Shown: positions 1 through 7,026 of the stretch, one piece after another
Position numbering within the stretch: position 1 is the stretch's first letter
Layout of the letters: each line of letters begins with the position of its first letter
Origin: Paludibacter sp.
GTDB taxonomy: Bacteria > Bacteroidota > Bacteroidia > Bacteroidales > Paludibacteraceae
Assembly: GCA_028705705.1 (NCBI GenBank)
Contig: JAQWCZ010000093.1
Span: 1-7,640 of the forward strand
Direction: 5' to 3'
Length of the DNA stretch: 7,640 nucleotides
Translations under genes and position numbers: made by a program
Notes under the pieces: generated by a model
Seen by the model: the letters and a program-made list of their open reading frames with translations, nothing else
Databases searched by the model: none
Told to the model about the DNA's origin: nothing

Positions 1-10
1 CTCTAATAAC

Positions 11-83
11 GCGGCAATAGCTCAGTTGGTAGAGCGTCGGCTTCCCAAGCCGAAGGTCGCGGGTTCGAACCCCGTTTGCCGCT
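11..83 (+). tRNA. tRNA-Gly, anticodon CCC
   Basis: A complete cloverleaf can be folded by eye. The acceptor stem pairs 11-17 with 76-82 (7 of 7), the D stem 20-23 with 32-35, the anticodon stem 37-41 with 49-53, and the T stem 59-63 with 71-75 (one G-U pair). The T loop is the standard TTCGAAC. The anticodon loop at 42-48 is TTCCCAA, so the anticodon at 44-46 is CCC, which reads the glycine codon GGG. The discriminator base at 83 is T, as is usual for bacterial tRNA-Gly. CCA is not encoded and must be added after transcription. No terminator follows, and carB starts 25 nt downstream, so the tRNA is probably cut from a longer transcript. Its own promoter would lie left of the window, since only 10 nt precede it here. 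Confidence 0.97.
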
Positions 84-108
84 CGGAACAATAAAACTAA
101 TATCAAGC

Positions 109-3100
109 GTGGTAGAGCAATCAATTAAAAAAGTGATCCTTTTGGGATCGGGGGCATTGAAAATCGGACAGGCTGGAGAATTCGACTATTCCGGATCGCA
201 GGCGTTAAAAGCCATGAAAGAAGAGGGCATTAAAACAGTACTCATCAATCCCAACATCGCTACTATTCAAACATCGGAAGGTATTGCCGATAAGGTTTAC
301 TTTCTTCCCATCACACCTTATTTTGTTGAACAAATTATCATCAAGGAAAAGCCAGATGGTATTTTACTCGCTTTCGGGGGACAAACTGCCCTGAATTGTG
401 GTACTGAAATGTATCTGAACGGAACACTCGAAAAATATGGGGTTGGTGTATTGGGAACATCGGTGGAAGCCATCATGATTACGGAAGACCGAGATTTGTT
501 TGTGAAAAAGTTGAACGAAATTGAAGCCAAAACGCCGGTTTCACAAGCAGTTGAAAATCTCGAAGATGCCCTGACAGTGGGTCGCCGAATCGGTTTCCCG
601 GTGATGGTGCGTTCTGCTTATGCACTGGGTGGATTGGGTTCCGGTATATGTGACAATGAAGAGGAATTTATTACCCTTTGTAAAAGTTCTTTGGCCTACT
701 CGAAACAGATTTTAGTAGAAGAAAGTCTGAAAGGCTGGAAAGAAATTGAATTTGAAGTCATTCGCGATAAAAACGACCATTGTTTTACCGTAGTGCCTAT
801 GGAGAATTTCGACCCGCTGGGCATTCATACTGGTGAAAGTATCGTTGTAGCACCGATTATTACCCTCACCAAAGATCAGATTACTTATCTTGAAAACGTT
901 GCCCGTCAGGTGGTTCGTCACATAGGCATCGTGGGTGAATGTAATATTCAGTTTGCTTTCAATGCGAAAACCAATGATTATCGCATCATCGAAATCAATG
1001 CCCGTCTGAGTCGCTCTTCAGCATTGGCATCTAAAGCATCGGGATATCCGCTGGCTTTTGTGGCTACCAAACTGGCACTGGGTTACTCGCTCGACCAAAT
1101 AGGGGAGATGGGTACGCCCAATTCGGCTTATGTAGCACCATCTGTAGATTATATGATTGTGAAAATTCCGCGTTGGGACCTCACCAAATTTCAGGGCGTG
1201 AGTCGGGAAATTGGTTCTTCGATGAAATCGGTAGGTGAAATCATGTCAATCGGTCAGTCGTTCGAAGAGATCATCCAAAAAGGATTGCGCATGATTGGTC
1301 AGGGTATGCACGGCTTTGTCGGCAACCATGATCTGACTTTTGATAGTATTGAAGATGCGCTATCCAAACCGACGGATTTGCGGATCTTTGCTATTGCGGA
1401 TGCATTTGAGAAAGGATATTCCGTGGATCAGATTGAAGCGTTGACGAAAATCGATACCTGGTTCCTCGAAAAATTAGAAAATATCTATAAGTACACCAAA
1501 GTACTTGAGCAATATAACAAAATATCAGATTTACCGAAAGAAGTCATGGCAGAAGCCAAACGACTTGGTTTCTCTGATTTCCAGATTGCCCGTTATGTTG
1601 AAAATCCGGGCGGTACGATGGAGAAAGAAGTCCTGGAGGTTCGCCAATATCGAAAAAGCACAGGTGTTACCCCCATTGTGCGTCGTATCAATACCGTTGC
1701 CTCTGATCATCCGGATGATACCAACTATTTGTACTTTACCTATGGTTCGGATAAAGCTTACCAACCTGCCAAATCAAATAAAGATGCAGTCGTCGTGTTG
1801 GGATCGGGTGCCTATCGCATCGGTTCATCGGTGGAATTCGACTGGTGTTCGGTAAATGCAGTGGTTACAGCACGTAACTTAGGATATGAGTCGGTGATGA
1901 TTAACTACAATCCCGAAACGGTTTCGACCGACTACGATATGTGTGACAGACTTTATTTCGATGAGTTATCTTTCGAAAGGGTGCTGGACGTGGTGGATAT
2001 TGAATCGCCGAAGGGCGTTATCCTTTCCATGGGCGGACAAATACCGAATAACCTGGCGACGAAACTCGACCGTCAGCAGGTGCCCATTCTCGGGACTTCA
2101 GCCGCATCAATCGACAGAGCAGAGAATCGTCACAAATTCTCCACCATGCTCGATGAGTTGGGAATTGATCAGCCTAAGTGGAAAGAGCTTACCAACTTCG
2201 ATGAGATTGATTCGTTTATAGAAGAAGTTGGTTTCCCGGTGTTGATTCGTCCGTCTTATGTACTTTCTGGTGCAGCTATGAATGTTTGTTACAACAAAGA
2301 GCAAATGCGCAAGTTCCTGTCATTGGCTGCCAAGGTGTCAAAACAATATCCCGTGGTGGTGTCTGAATTTCTGCAAAACGCGAAAGAAATTGAATTTGAC
2401 GCTGTTGCACAGAACGGAGAAGTGGTTGAATATGCCATTTCAGAACATGTCGAGTTTGCTGGAGTGCATTCCGGAGATGCTACCTTGGTTTTCCCTGCAC
2501 AGAAGATTTACTTTGAAACCATGCGTCGTATCAAACGTATTTCCAGAAAAATCGCTAAAGAACTGAACATCAGCGGACCATTTAACATTCAATTTTTAGC
2601 TAAAGACAATTACATCAAGGTAATAGAATGTAATTTGCGTGCATCGCGTTCGTTCCCTTTTGTTTCAAAAATCATCAAGCGTAACTTCATCGAAACGGCT
2701 ACCCGTATTATGCTGAATGCTCCTTACAGCAAGCCTGATTCATCGGTTTTTGATGTAGAGCACATCGGTGTGAAAGCTTCTCAGTTTTCTTTCGCGAGAC
2801 TACACAATGCCGACCCGATTCTGGGAGTGGATATGTCATCTACCGGCGAAGTGGGCTGTATAGGCGATGATTATTCTGAGGCTGTATTAAAATCACTTTT
2901 ATCAGTGGGTTTTCAAATTCCGAAGAAAAGTATCTTGATTTCTTCCGGAGAACCCAAATCGAAAGTTGAATTGATGGAAGCAACCCGTTTGCTGCAACTA
3001 AAAGGATATAAAATTTACGCCACACGCGGAACACAGCGTTTCTTAGCAGAAAATGGAGTAGAAGCCATCGCTGTTCAGTGGCCGGATGAAGACGGAGAGC

Positions 3101-3324
3101 TGAATGTCAAAGATTTGCTGGCAAAAAAACATTTCGATCTGGTCATCAATATTCCCAAAAATACGACAGAAAGGGAGTTACGCAATGATTACATCATACG
3201 TCGCAGCACCGTTGATTTTAATATACCATTACTCACCAACGCGAGATTGGCTTCTGCATTTATTCAGGCATTCTGTAATCTCAAACTTGATGATATCAAG
3301 ATAAAAAGTTGGGACGAATATTAA
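109..3324 (+). CDS. carB: Carbamoyl-phosphate synthase large subunit
   Basis: CarB makes carbamoyl phosphate from bicarbonate, ammonia (channelled from glutamine by CarA) and two ATP in the cytoplasm, feeding pyrimidine and arginine synthesis. From GTG at 109 the protein has 1071 residues, against 1073 in E. coli. The frame stays open back into the tRNA but holds no ATG there, and the MVEQSIKKVILLGSG start at GTG fits the family. The two ATP-grasp halves are intact. The first (about 1-400) has TEDRDLF (R128), PVMVRSAYALGG (R168), MENFDPLGIHTGES and EINARLSRSSALASKA (E295, N297, R299). The second (about 555-930) has GSGAYRIGSSVEFDW, NPETVSTDYD, RPSYVLSG, EHVEFAGVHSGD and ECNLRASRSFPFVSK (E840, N842, R844). 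A methylglyoxal-synthase-like regulatory domain follows (about 938-1071). The wording is much closer to animal CPS1/CAD than to E. coli CarB. No carA is present in the window. The gene ends in TAA before a hairpin terminator. Confidence 0.97.
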   Translation: MVEQSIKKVILLGSGALKIGQAGEFDYSGSQALKAMKEEGIKTVLINPNIATIQTSEGIADKVYFLPITPYFVEQIIIKEKPDGILLAFGGQTALNCGTEMYLNGTLEKYGVGVLGTSVEAIMITEDRDLFVKKLNEIEAKTPVSQAVENLEDALTVGRRIGFPVMVRSAYALGGLGSGICDNEEEFITLCKSSLAYSKQILVEESLKGWKEIEFEVIRDKNDHCFTVVPMENFDPLGIHTGESIVVAPIITLTKDQITYLENVARQVVRHIGIVGECNIQFAFNAKTNDYRIIEINARLSRSSALASKASGYPLAFVATKLALGYSLDQIGEMGTPNSAYVAPSVDYMIVKIPRWDLTKFQGVSREIGSSMKSVGEIMSIGQSFEEIIQKGLRMIGQGMHGFVGNHDLTFDSIEDALSKPTDLRIFAIADAFEKGYSVDQIEALTKIDTWFLEKLENIYKYTKVLEQYNKISDLPKEVMAEAKRLGFSDFQIARYVENPGGTMEKEVLEVRQYRKSTGVTPIVRRINTVASDHPDDTNYLYFTYGSDKAYQPAKSNKDAVVVLGSGAYRIGSSVEFDWCSVNAVVTARNLGYESVMINYNPETVSTDYDMCDRLYFDELSFERVLDVVDIESPKGVILSMGGQIPNNLATKLDRQQVPILGTSAASIDRAENRHKFSTMLDELGIDQPKWKELTNFDEIDSFIEEVGFPVLIRPSYVLSGAAMNVCYNKEQMRKFLSLAAKVSKQYPVVVSEFLQNAKEIEFDAVAQNGEVVEYAISEHVEFAGVHSGDATLVFPAQKIYFETMRRIKRISRKIAKELNISGPFNIQFLAKDNYIKVIECNLRASRSFPFVSKIIKRNFIETATRIMLNAPYSKPDSSVFDVEHIGVKASQFSFARLHNADPILGVDMSSTGEVGCIGDDYSEAVLKSLLSVGFQIPKKSILISSGEPKSKVELMEATRLLQLKGYKIYATRGTQRFLAENGVEAIAVQWPDEDGELNVKDLLAKKHFDLVINIPKNTTERELRNDYIIRRSTVDFNIPLLTNARLASAFIQAFCNLKLDDIKIKSWDEY

Positions 3325-3334
3325 TTTCTTAAAG

Positions 3335-3371
3335 AAAAGCTCATGAAGCATTGTGCAACATGAGCTTTTTT
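3335..3371. terminator. Bidirectional hairpin terminator between carB and the converging ABC operon
   Basis: AAAAGCTCATG at 3335-3345 pairs perfectly with CATGAGCTTTT at 3359-3369. The 13-nt loop can add a small GCA/TGC inner stem. On the plus strand the stem ends in a run of six T (3366-3371), 10 nt after the carB stop plus an arm. On the minus strand the opposite flank reads TTTTCTTT, so the same hairpin can end the transporter operon, whose stop codon lies only a few bases beyond it (3377-3379). The position between two converging genes supports use in both directions. This is a sequence reading only; no folding energy was computed. Confidence 0.85.
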
Positions 3372-3376
3372 AATCT

Positions 3377-4762
3377 CTACAATTCAATATTGCGAACAGG
3401 ACTAAGATATTTCTCAACATCTTCATGCGTTGCCCAAACAATCACTGGCTTGTAATTCTGTGTAAATTTTTCAATTTCCCCGATGATCTTGATTTTCAAG
3501 GCTTGCCCCAGACCGGTAAGCGGTTCGTCCAATAACAATACATGACAGGGAAGTGCCAAAGCCCTAGCTAATGCCACCCGCTGTTGTTCCCCGCCACTCA
3601 GGATATCGGGGAGTTTATCCTGTTGATTATCCAGTTCCAGTAAGTGAATTAATGCATTAATCCGTTCTTTTTCAGCAGTCGTAACCTGAGGAAAATGGGG
3701 TAGAGCAAAGGCAATATTCTGCTCTACGTTCAGCCAGGGAATCAACCTTTTGTCCTGAAAAGCATACGCGATGACCGGTTCAGGTTGATTAAAAATAAGC
3801 GTGCCATTGTCTTTTTTCAGGATGCCTGCGATGATGTGCATCAGGGTGGTTTTGCCCGAACCGGATGCTGTTTTGAGTAGATGGATGTGCTCGTTAGATA
3901 GGCTCAGATTTAAATTGTGGAGTACAGGTTTATTATTGAATGATCTGTTTAATGAGTTAATGCTAATAGCCTTTTTATCAGCAGTTACAATTTTTGGATA
4001 TATGTTTTTTTTTGTAATTGATAAACGTAATTTTCCGCTCTGTTTGGCAAGTAATTTTAGTAGTACATCAAACGTATAACTCACCACGATGGCGATGACA
4101 GTCCACGCGAGTAACTCCTTCATATCGATAAAAGCCTGGGATTTTTTCATGCTGGTACCGATGCCGTGAACCGGACCAGCAAGTACTTCGCCGATGATGA
4201 CTGCCCTCCAACCAAAACCCATGGCTGTTGTCATCCCCGACAGGATAAACGAACGTGCCGAGGGTAGGTAGATATATTGCAGTCGTTGCAGGTTGTTTTT
4301 GTTAAATACCTTTGCCATTTCAACCAATTTACTATCCGTGTGTTCCAGTCCGCTCAGTATGTTTTGATATAAAATAGGGAACATGGTAAAGAAAGCAATG
4401 AAAACCGGCAACCCCGGAGGAGAAAGCCAAAGTAAGGCTATTAAAACAATGGAAATAACCGGAACAGAGCGCATGACCACTACCCAGGGATGAAAAAAGG
4501 ATTTCCAGAAAGGATGATGCAAGGCGATAGTTGCTAAAACCGCCACCAAAGCAAAGGAGAGCGCGAATCCGATCTGTCCGCGCAGAATCGTGACAGTCAG
4601 GGAAGCATAAAAGCCCGAATCGGTCAGTAAAGCAACAATGGCTTTCAAAAGACCCGTCACAGACGGAAACAAATCAGGGTAACCGATTAACATTGCCAAT
4701 CCCTGCCAGAAAACCAGCAATAGCAGAATACTGTAAAAGGCAGGCGTTGGCTTGTGTTTCAT
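3377..4762 (-). CDS. ABC importer permease-ATPase fusion (NitT/TauT/SsuCB type)
   Basis: This 461-residue chain joins the two inner-membrane parts of an importer. Residues 1 to about 245 are a SsuC/TauC-like permease with about six hydrophobic segments and a degenerate EAA coupling loop (EMAKVFNKNNLQRLQYIYLP, from residue 148). Residues about 265-461 are an ATPase with a Walker A variant TASGSGKTT (298-306, K304), a Q-loop AFQDKRLIPW (Q336), the signature LSGGE (388-392), Walker B LLLDEP (D412, E413) and H-loop histidine H446. The FQxxRLxPW wording is typical of SsuB/TauB. Odd points are Thr in place of the first P-loop glycine (T298), Gly in place of the D-loop aspartate (G419), and the fusion itself, since these domains are usually separate proteins. 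Two copies would form a full transporter core. The start ATG lies 18 nt after the binding-protein gene, with no Shine-Dalgarno sequence. Substrate is unknown; this family takes up sulfonates, nitrate, bicarbonate or thiamine precursors. Confidence 0.9.
   Translation of the reverse strand: MKHKPTPAFYSILLLLVFWQGLAMLIGYPDLFPSVTGLLKAIVALLTDSGFYASLTVTILRGQIGFALSFALVAVLATIALHHPFWKSFFHPWVVVMRSVPVISIVLIALLWLSPPGLPVFIAFFTMFPILYQNILSGLEHTDSKLVEMAKVFNKNNLQRLQYIYLPSARSFILSGMTTAMGFGWRAVIIGEVLAGPVHGIGTSMKKSQAFIDMKELLAWTVIAIVVSYTFDVLLKLLAKQSGKLRLSITKKNIYPKIVTADKKAISINSLNRSFNNKPVLHNLNLSLSNEHIHLLKTASGSGKTTLMHIIAGILKKDNGTLIFNQPEPVIAYAFQDKRLIPWLNVEQNIAFALPHFPQVTTAEKERINALIHLLELDNQQDKLPDILSGGEQQRVALARALALPCHVLLLDEPLTGLGQALKIKIIGEIEKFTQNYKPVIVWATHEDVEKYLSPVRNIEL
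4005..4013 (-). other. A9 homopolymer (coding strand) at the permease-ATPase joint
   Basis: The plus strand has nine T in a row, so the message has A9, read in frame as ACA AAA AAA AAC (residues 250-253), exactly where the permease ends and the linker to the ATPase begins. The last seven bases also read A AAA AAC in frame, a form known as a -1 ribosomal slippery heptamer. Losing one A, or a -1 shift, gives a stop at TAA (complement of 3985-3987) about six codons later. Gaining one A gives a TGA some ten codons later. Either event would yield a permease of about 257 residues without the ATPase. That slippage occurs is inference. Confidence 0.5.
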
Positions 4763-4780
4763 AAAAGATTATTTATGGCT

Positions 4781-5740
4781 TTATTCCGGTGACAGACTGT
4801 AAATAAAATCATCAGCAGGCAATTTGCCTCCTGTACTTTCAGGTTCAAATGTATAAAAAATTTTCAGATAATCCATCACGGTTTCTTTTACATCGGAAGC
4901 ATAGCTGAACCTGATGTTACAGCGTGGAATTGATTGCAGGGCTACCGCTGTATTGGGGTAAATGCCGTGTTTAACCAGTAATTCGGCTGTTTTTTCAGGA
5001 TGTTGATAAGTATAATGACAACTCTCTTTATATTGTTCGGATACAGTCTGTATTAATTCTTTGTAATCCTTTTTCAGATTGGAATTCACAAGAAATGAAG
5101 TTTGTGCGAATGTGCATTCATCGGAATTAGATAATATGTCTTCGGGTTCGATTTTTTGTAAAATCCGTATAGTCGCATCCTTTGACATCAGGAGGCTGAC
5201 CATCGGTTCGGAAATCACGGCCAAAGCTATCTTCTGTTGTAAAAAGGCATGTGCAAGTTCCGGATTGGAGGAGTAGGAATAATCAGTCCGGATATGATGT
5301 AGTGTGTTTTTCTTTAAATAATTCCGGAATAAAACATCGGCCGTGGAACCTTGTCCGAACAAATATACTTTTTTGTGTTGCAATTGATTCAGGTTTTGAA
5401 TAACCGGGATATTAGTCAGCAAATACAAGGTGCCCCAGACCGGAACAGCAAGCAGCTTGTAATCAACCCCTTTGTTGTAAAGATTCGCAGCCATGACAGT
5501 AGGTAAAACCGCGAAGTCAAGTTCACCCTGCATCATCATGGCCTGAATGCGGAGCGGTTCCGAGTGGATGATGAACTCGACTTTCCTGTTGTTTATAACC
5601 GGTGGCTTGTCGATCATAGTAATAAAGCTCACGGCTGAAGGGCCCTCTAATAAACCTATTTTGATGGTATCTTCTTCCACAGTACAAGAAAATCCCAGAG
5701 TCAAAACAAGTATGGATACTGTTATTGCTTTGATTTGCAT
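4781..5740 (-). CDS. ABC transporter substrate-binding lipoprotein (NMT1/TauA-like)
   Basis: This 319-residue protein starts with a lipoprotein-like signal: a short basic n-region (MQIK), a hydrophobic core at 5-17, and Cys19 in LGFSC as the likely lipid attachment site. The lipobox is loose but acceptable for Bacteroidota. The mature part has the layout of a type 2 periplasmic binding protein of the COG0715 group: IKIGLLEGPSAVSF near 26-39 as first strand and ligand loop, then GELDFAVLPTVMAANLY (72-88), which is typical of these proteins, then KLLAVPVWGTLYLLTN. It would capture the ligand outside the inner membrane and pass it to the permease encoded next, 18 nt downstream. It begins 4 nt after the metallophosphoesterase stop, so the three genes are probably one transcript. 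I cannot tell the ligand from the sequence; relatives bind nitrate, sulfonates or pyrimidine precursors of thiamine. Confidence 0.85.
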   Translation of the reverse strand: MQIKAITVSILVLTLGFSCTVEEDTIKIGLLEGPSAVSFITMIDKPPVINNRKVEFIIHSEPLRIQAMMMQGELDFAVLPTVMAANLYNKGVDYKLLAVPVWGTLYLLTNIPVIQNLNQLQHKKVYLFGQGSTADVLFRNYLKKNTLHHIRTDYSYSSNPELAHAFLQQKIALAVISEPMVSLLMSKDATIRILQKIEPEDILSNSDECTFAQTSFLVNSNLKKDYKELIQTVSEQYKESCHYTYQHPEKTAELLVKHGIYPNTAVALQSIPRCNIRFSYASDVKETVMDYLKIFYTFEPESTGGKLPADDFIYSLSPE

Positions 5741-5744
5741 CTGA

Positions 5745-6938
5745 TTATTTTTTAGTTCGCAGGGTGATGACCGTAACTTCCGGTCGTGCTACACCCAGTC
5801 GTACCGGAATGCCAATAAATCCAAGGCCTCTGTTGACAAACAAATACTGTTCACCCTCCTGATACAATCCATCCCATTCATCATAAACCCAGGCTGAAGG
5901 CGATCTCAGTTTGCCATACATGTTAAATGCCATTTGTGCAGCATGGGTGTGTCCTGACAAGGTCAGGAAGATGTTTTTGTGTGCTAATACTTCTCCTTTC
6001 CAGTGGGATGGATCATGTGATAAGAGTATTTTCAGAGTAGCTGAATCTGTTTCAGCCAATGCCCGATTTAAGTCACCATATTTGGGAAAGGGCGGTTTTC
6101 CCCAGTTACCGACGCCCAATAGTTCGATGATACCTGAATCCTTTTTTAGCTGAACAAATTCATTGGTAAGTAATTTAAACCCGAAATCGCTTATATGTTG
6201 CTGGATAGCAGCCAGGTTAGCTACCTTGTCTTCCTCTTTATCCCATTCGGAATAATCTCCGTAATCGTGGTTGCCGAGTATAGCATATTTACCGTCTTTG
6301 GCTTTCAATTGCAGGAAATATTCATCCCATCCATTCATTTCCTGGCTGTAATTGTTAACGATATCGCCTGTAAACACGAGGAGATTAGCTTCCTGTTCGT
6401 TGATTTTCTGAATAGCGGGTTCTATATAGCTGTAACTTTTTCCCCAGCTTCCTAAGTGGATATCAGATATTTGTACGATTTTATAGTTATCGAAAGCAGG
6501 GGGAAGTCCACTGACCTCAATTTCGGTTTTCCTGACCTCAATATTTCTTGGAATTACAAATGCACCATGTGCAAACAGAATCACCAGAAACATCCCGGTC
6601 AGTACGCCGGCATACCGTATCAGGTAAATCTTTTCTTTCAGAAACAAGTTAATCAGGAAGTTTAAGAAATGAAATATAATATACACTAATTTAGGAAGAT
6701 AGATAGCCATAAAAACAAAATTCATCCACATGAAAAACTGAAAGGACGAAGGTTGATAGGAATGGATATCTGCAAATTTCATAATCGCGAATATTGTAAT
6801 GAAAAATACAGTCGGTAAGAAATTGAGCAGATGAAGAATCAGTTTAGCACGGTGTTTTTTTAATTTGAAATAAAAAAACACGTCCGGTAGCACGACCGAA
6901 AGTAATAAAATAATGAATGCAAATGTATATAACCTCAT
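5745..6938 (-). CDS. Membrane-anchored calcineurin-like metallophosphoesterase (YkuE/YaeI type)
   Basis: The 397-residue protein has about four hydrophobic segments in its first 130 residues (near 4-22, 33-52, 66-99 and 106-127), then a calcineurin-like phosphoesterase domain. All metal-binding motifs are present: SDIHLGS (D159, H161), FTGDIV (D192), GNHDYG (N223, H224, D225), SHDP (H308) and GHTHAAQ (H330, H332). An active two-metal hydrolase is therefore expected. The family (COG1408) includes YkuE of Bacillus and YaeI of E. coli, and some relatives hydrolyse UDP-2,3-diacylglucosamine in lipid A synthesis; whether this one does cannot be seen. The extended membrane part suggests a lipid or envelope substrate. 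The ATG at 6936-6938 is the first possible one, as an in-frame TAA lies five codons upstream. It is the first gene of the minus-strand operon and has a good promoter. Confidence 0.92.
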   Translation of the reverse strand: MRLYTFAFIILLLSVVLPDVFFYFKLKKHRAKLILHLLNFLPTVFFITIFAIMKFADIHSYQPSSFQFFMWMNFVFMAIYLPKLVYIIFHFLNFLINLFLKEKIYLIRYAGVLTGMFLVILFAHGAFVIPRNIEVRKTEIEVSGLPPAFDNYKIVQISDIHLGSWGKSYSYIEPAIQKINEQEANLLVFTGDIVNNYSQEMNGWDEYFLQLKAKDGKYAILGNHDYGDYSEWDKEEDKVANLAAIQQHISDFGFKLLTNEFVQLKKDSGIIELLGVGNWGKPPFPKYGDLNRALAETDSATLKILLSHDPSHWKGEVLAHKNIFLTLSGHTHAAQMAFNMYGKLRSPSAWVYDEWDGLYQEGEQYLFVNRGLGFIGIPVRLGVARPEVTVITLRTKK

Positions 6939-6960
6939 AATTATTCGTATTTAATTCGTG

Positions 6961-6991
6961 CAAAGATACTTTTTAATGATAAATCTTCAAA
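6961..6991 (-). promoter_or_regulatory. Bacteroidota-type promoter for the phosphoesterase-transporter operon
   Basis: Read on the minus strand, TTTG (complement of 6988-6991) is followed after 19 nt by TATCTTTG (complement of 6961-6968). This matches the Bacteroidota -33 TTTG / -7 TAnnTTTG consensus fully, with normal spacing. Transcription should begin near 6955, giving a leader of only about 17 nt before the ATG at 6938. No other good promoter was seen ahead of the two downstream genes, in line with a single operon. Confidence 0.75.
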
Positions 6992-7005
6992 AAGTTTTAT
7001 CATTA
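6974..7005. promoter_or_regulatory. Operator-like perfect dyad between the divergent promoters
   Basis: TAATGATAAA at 6974-6983 and TTTATCATTA at 6996-7005 are exact reverse complements, 10 of 10, separated by 12 nt. The dyad covers the -33 box and spacer of the minus-strand promoter and the -33 region of the plus-strand promoter, so a bound protein could affect both. Each arm shares nine bases (TAATGATAA) with the classical Fur box. The dyad lies upstream of both predicted transcription starts, so it would act as DNA rather than as an RNA hairpin. The regulator is unknown. Confidence 0.5.
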
Positions 7006-7026
7006 TGCACATTTTTTTTACTTTTG
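6995..7026 (+). promoter_or_regulatory. Bacteroidota-type promoter for the M48 peptidase gene
   Basis: TACTTTTG at 7019-7026 matches the -7 consensus TAnnTTTG exactly. The -33 box is weaker: TTTT at 6995-6998, spaced 20 nt. Transcription should start near 7032, giving a leader of about 43 nt. That leader has a weak 6-bp inverted repeat (CAAAAT at 7032-7037, ATTTTG at 7043-7048), which I would not interpret further. The box stands nearly mirror-symmetric to the minus-strand promoter. Confidence 0.6.

Noticed and set aside
1..83. Attachment site of an integrated element at the tRNA gene
   Set aside because: No second copy of the tRNA 3' end, no integrase and no foreign-looking genes are in the window.
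76..108. An upstream TTG start for carB inside the tRNA acceptor stem
   Set aside because: It would translate tRNA sequence, add 11 residues unlike any CarB, and overlap an intact RNA gene. GTG at 109 gives the usual N-terminus.
84..108. A pyrimidine-responsive leader or attenuator for carB
   Set aside because: 25 nt leaves no room for one, and no hairpin is visible.
1505..1855. Open frames of 60-116 codons in other frames and on the other strand within carB
   Set aside because: They overlap a complete conserved gene, have compositions rich in W, C and R typical of off-frame reading, and show no domain.
3801..4079. Frameshifted or split pseudogene at the permease-ATPase boundary
   Set aside because: The frame is continuous and both halves carry their functional motifs, so I treat it as a real fusion, with the A9 run flagged.
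5079..6665. Plus-strand open frames opposite the binding-protein and phosphoesterase genes
   Set aside because: They are antisense to genes with clear motifs, have no promoter, and look like translated shadows.
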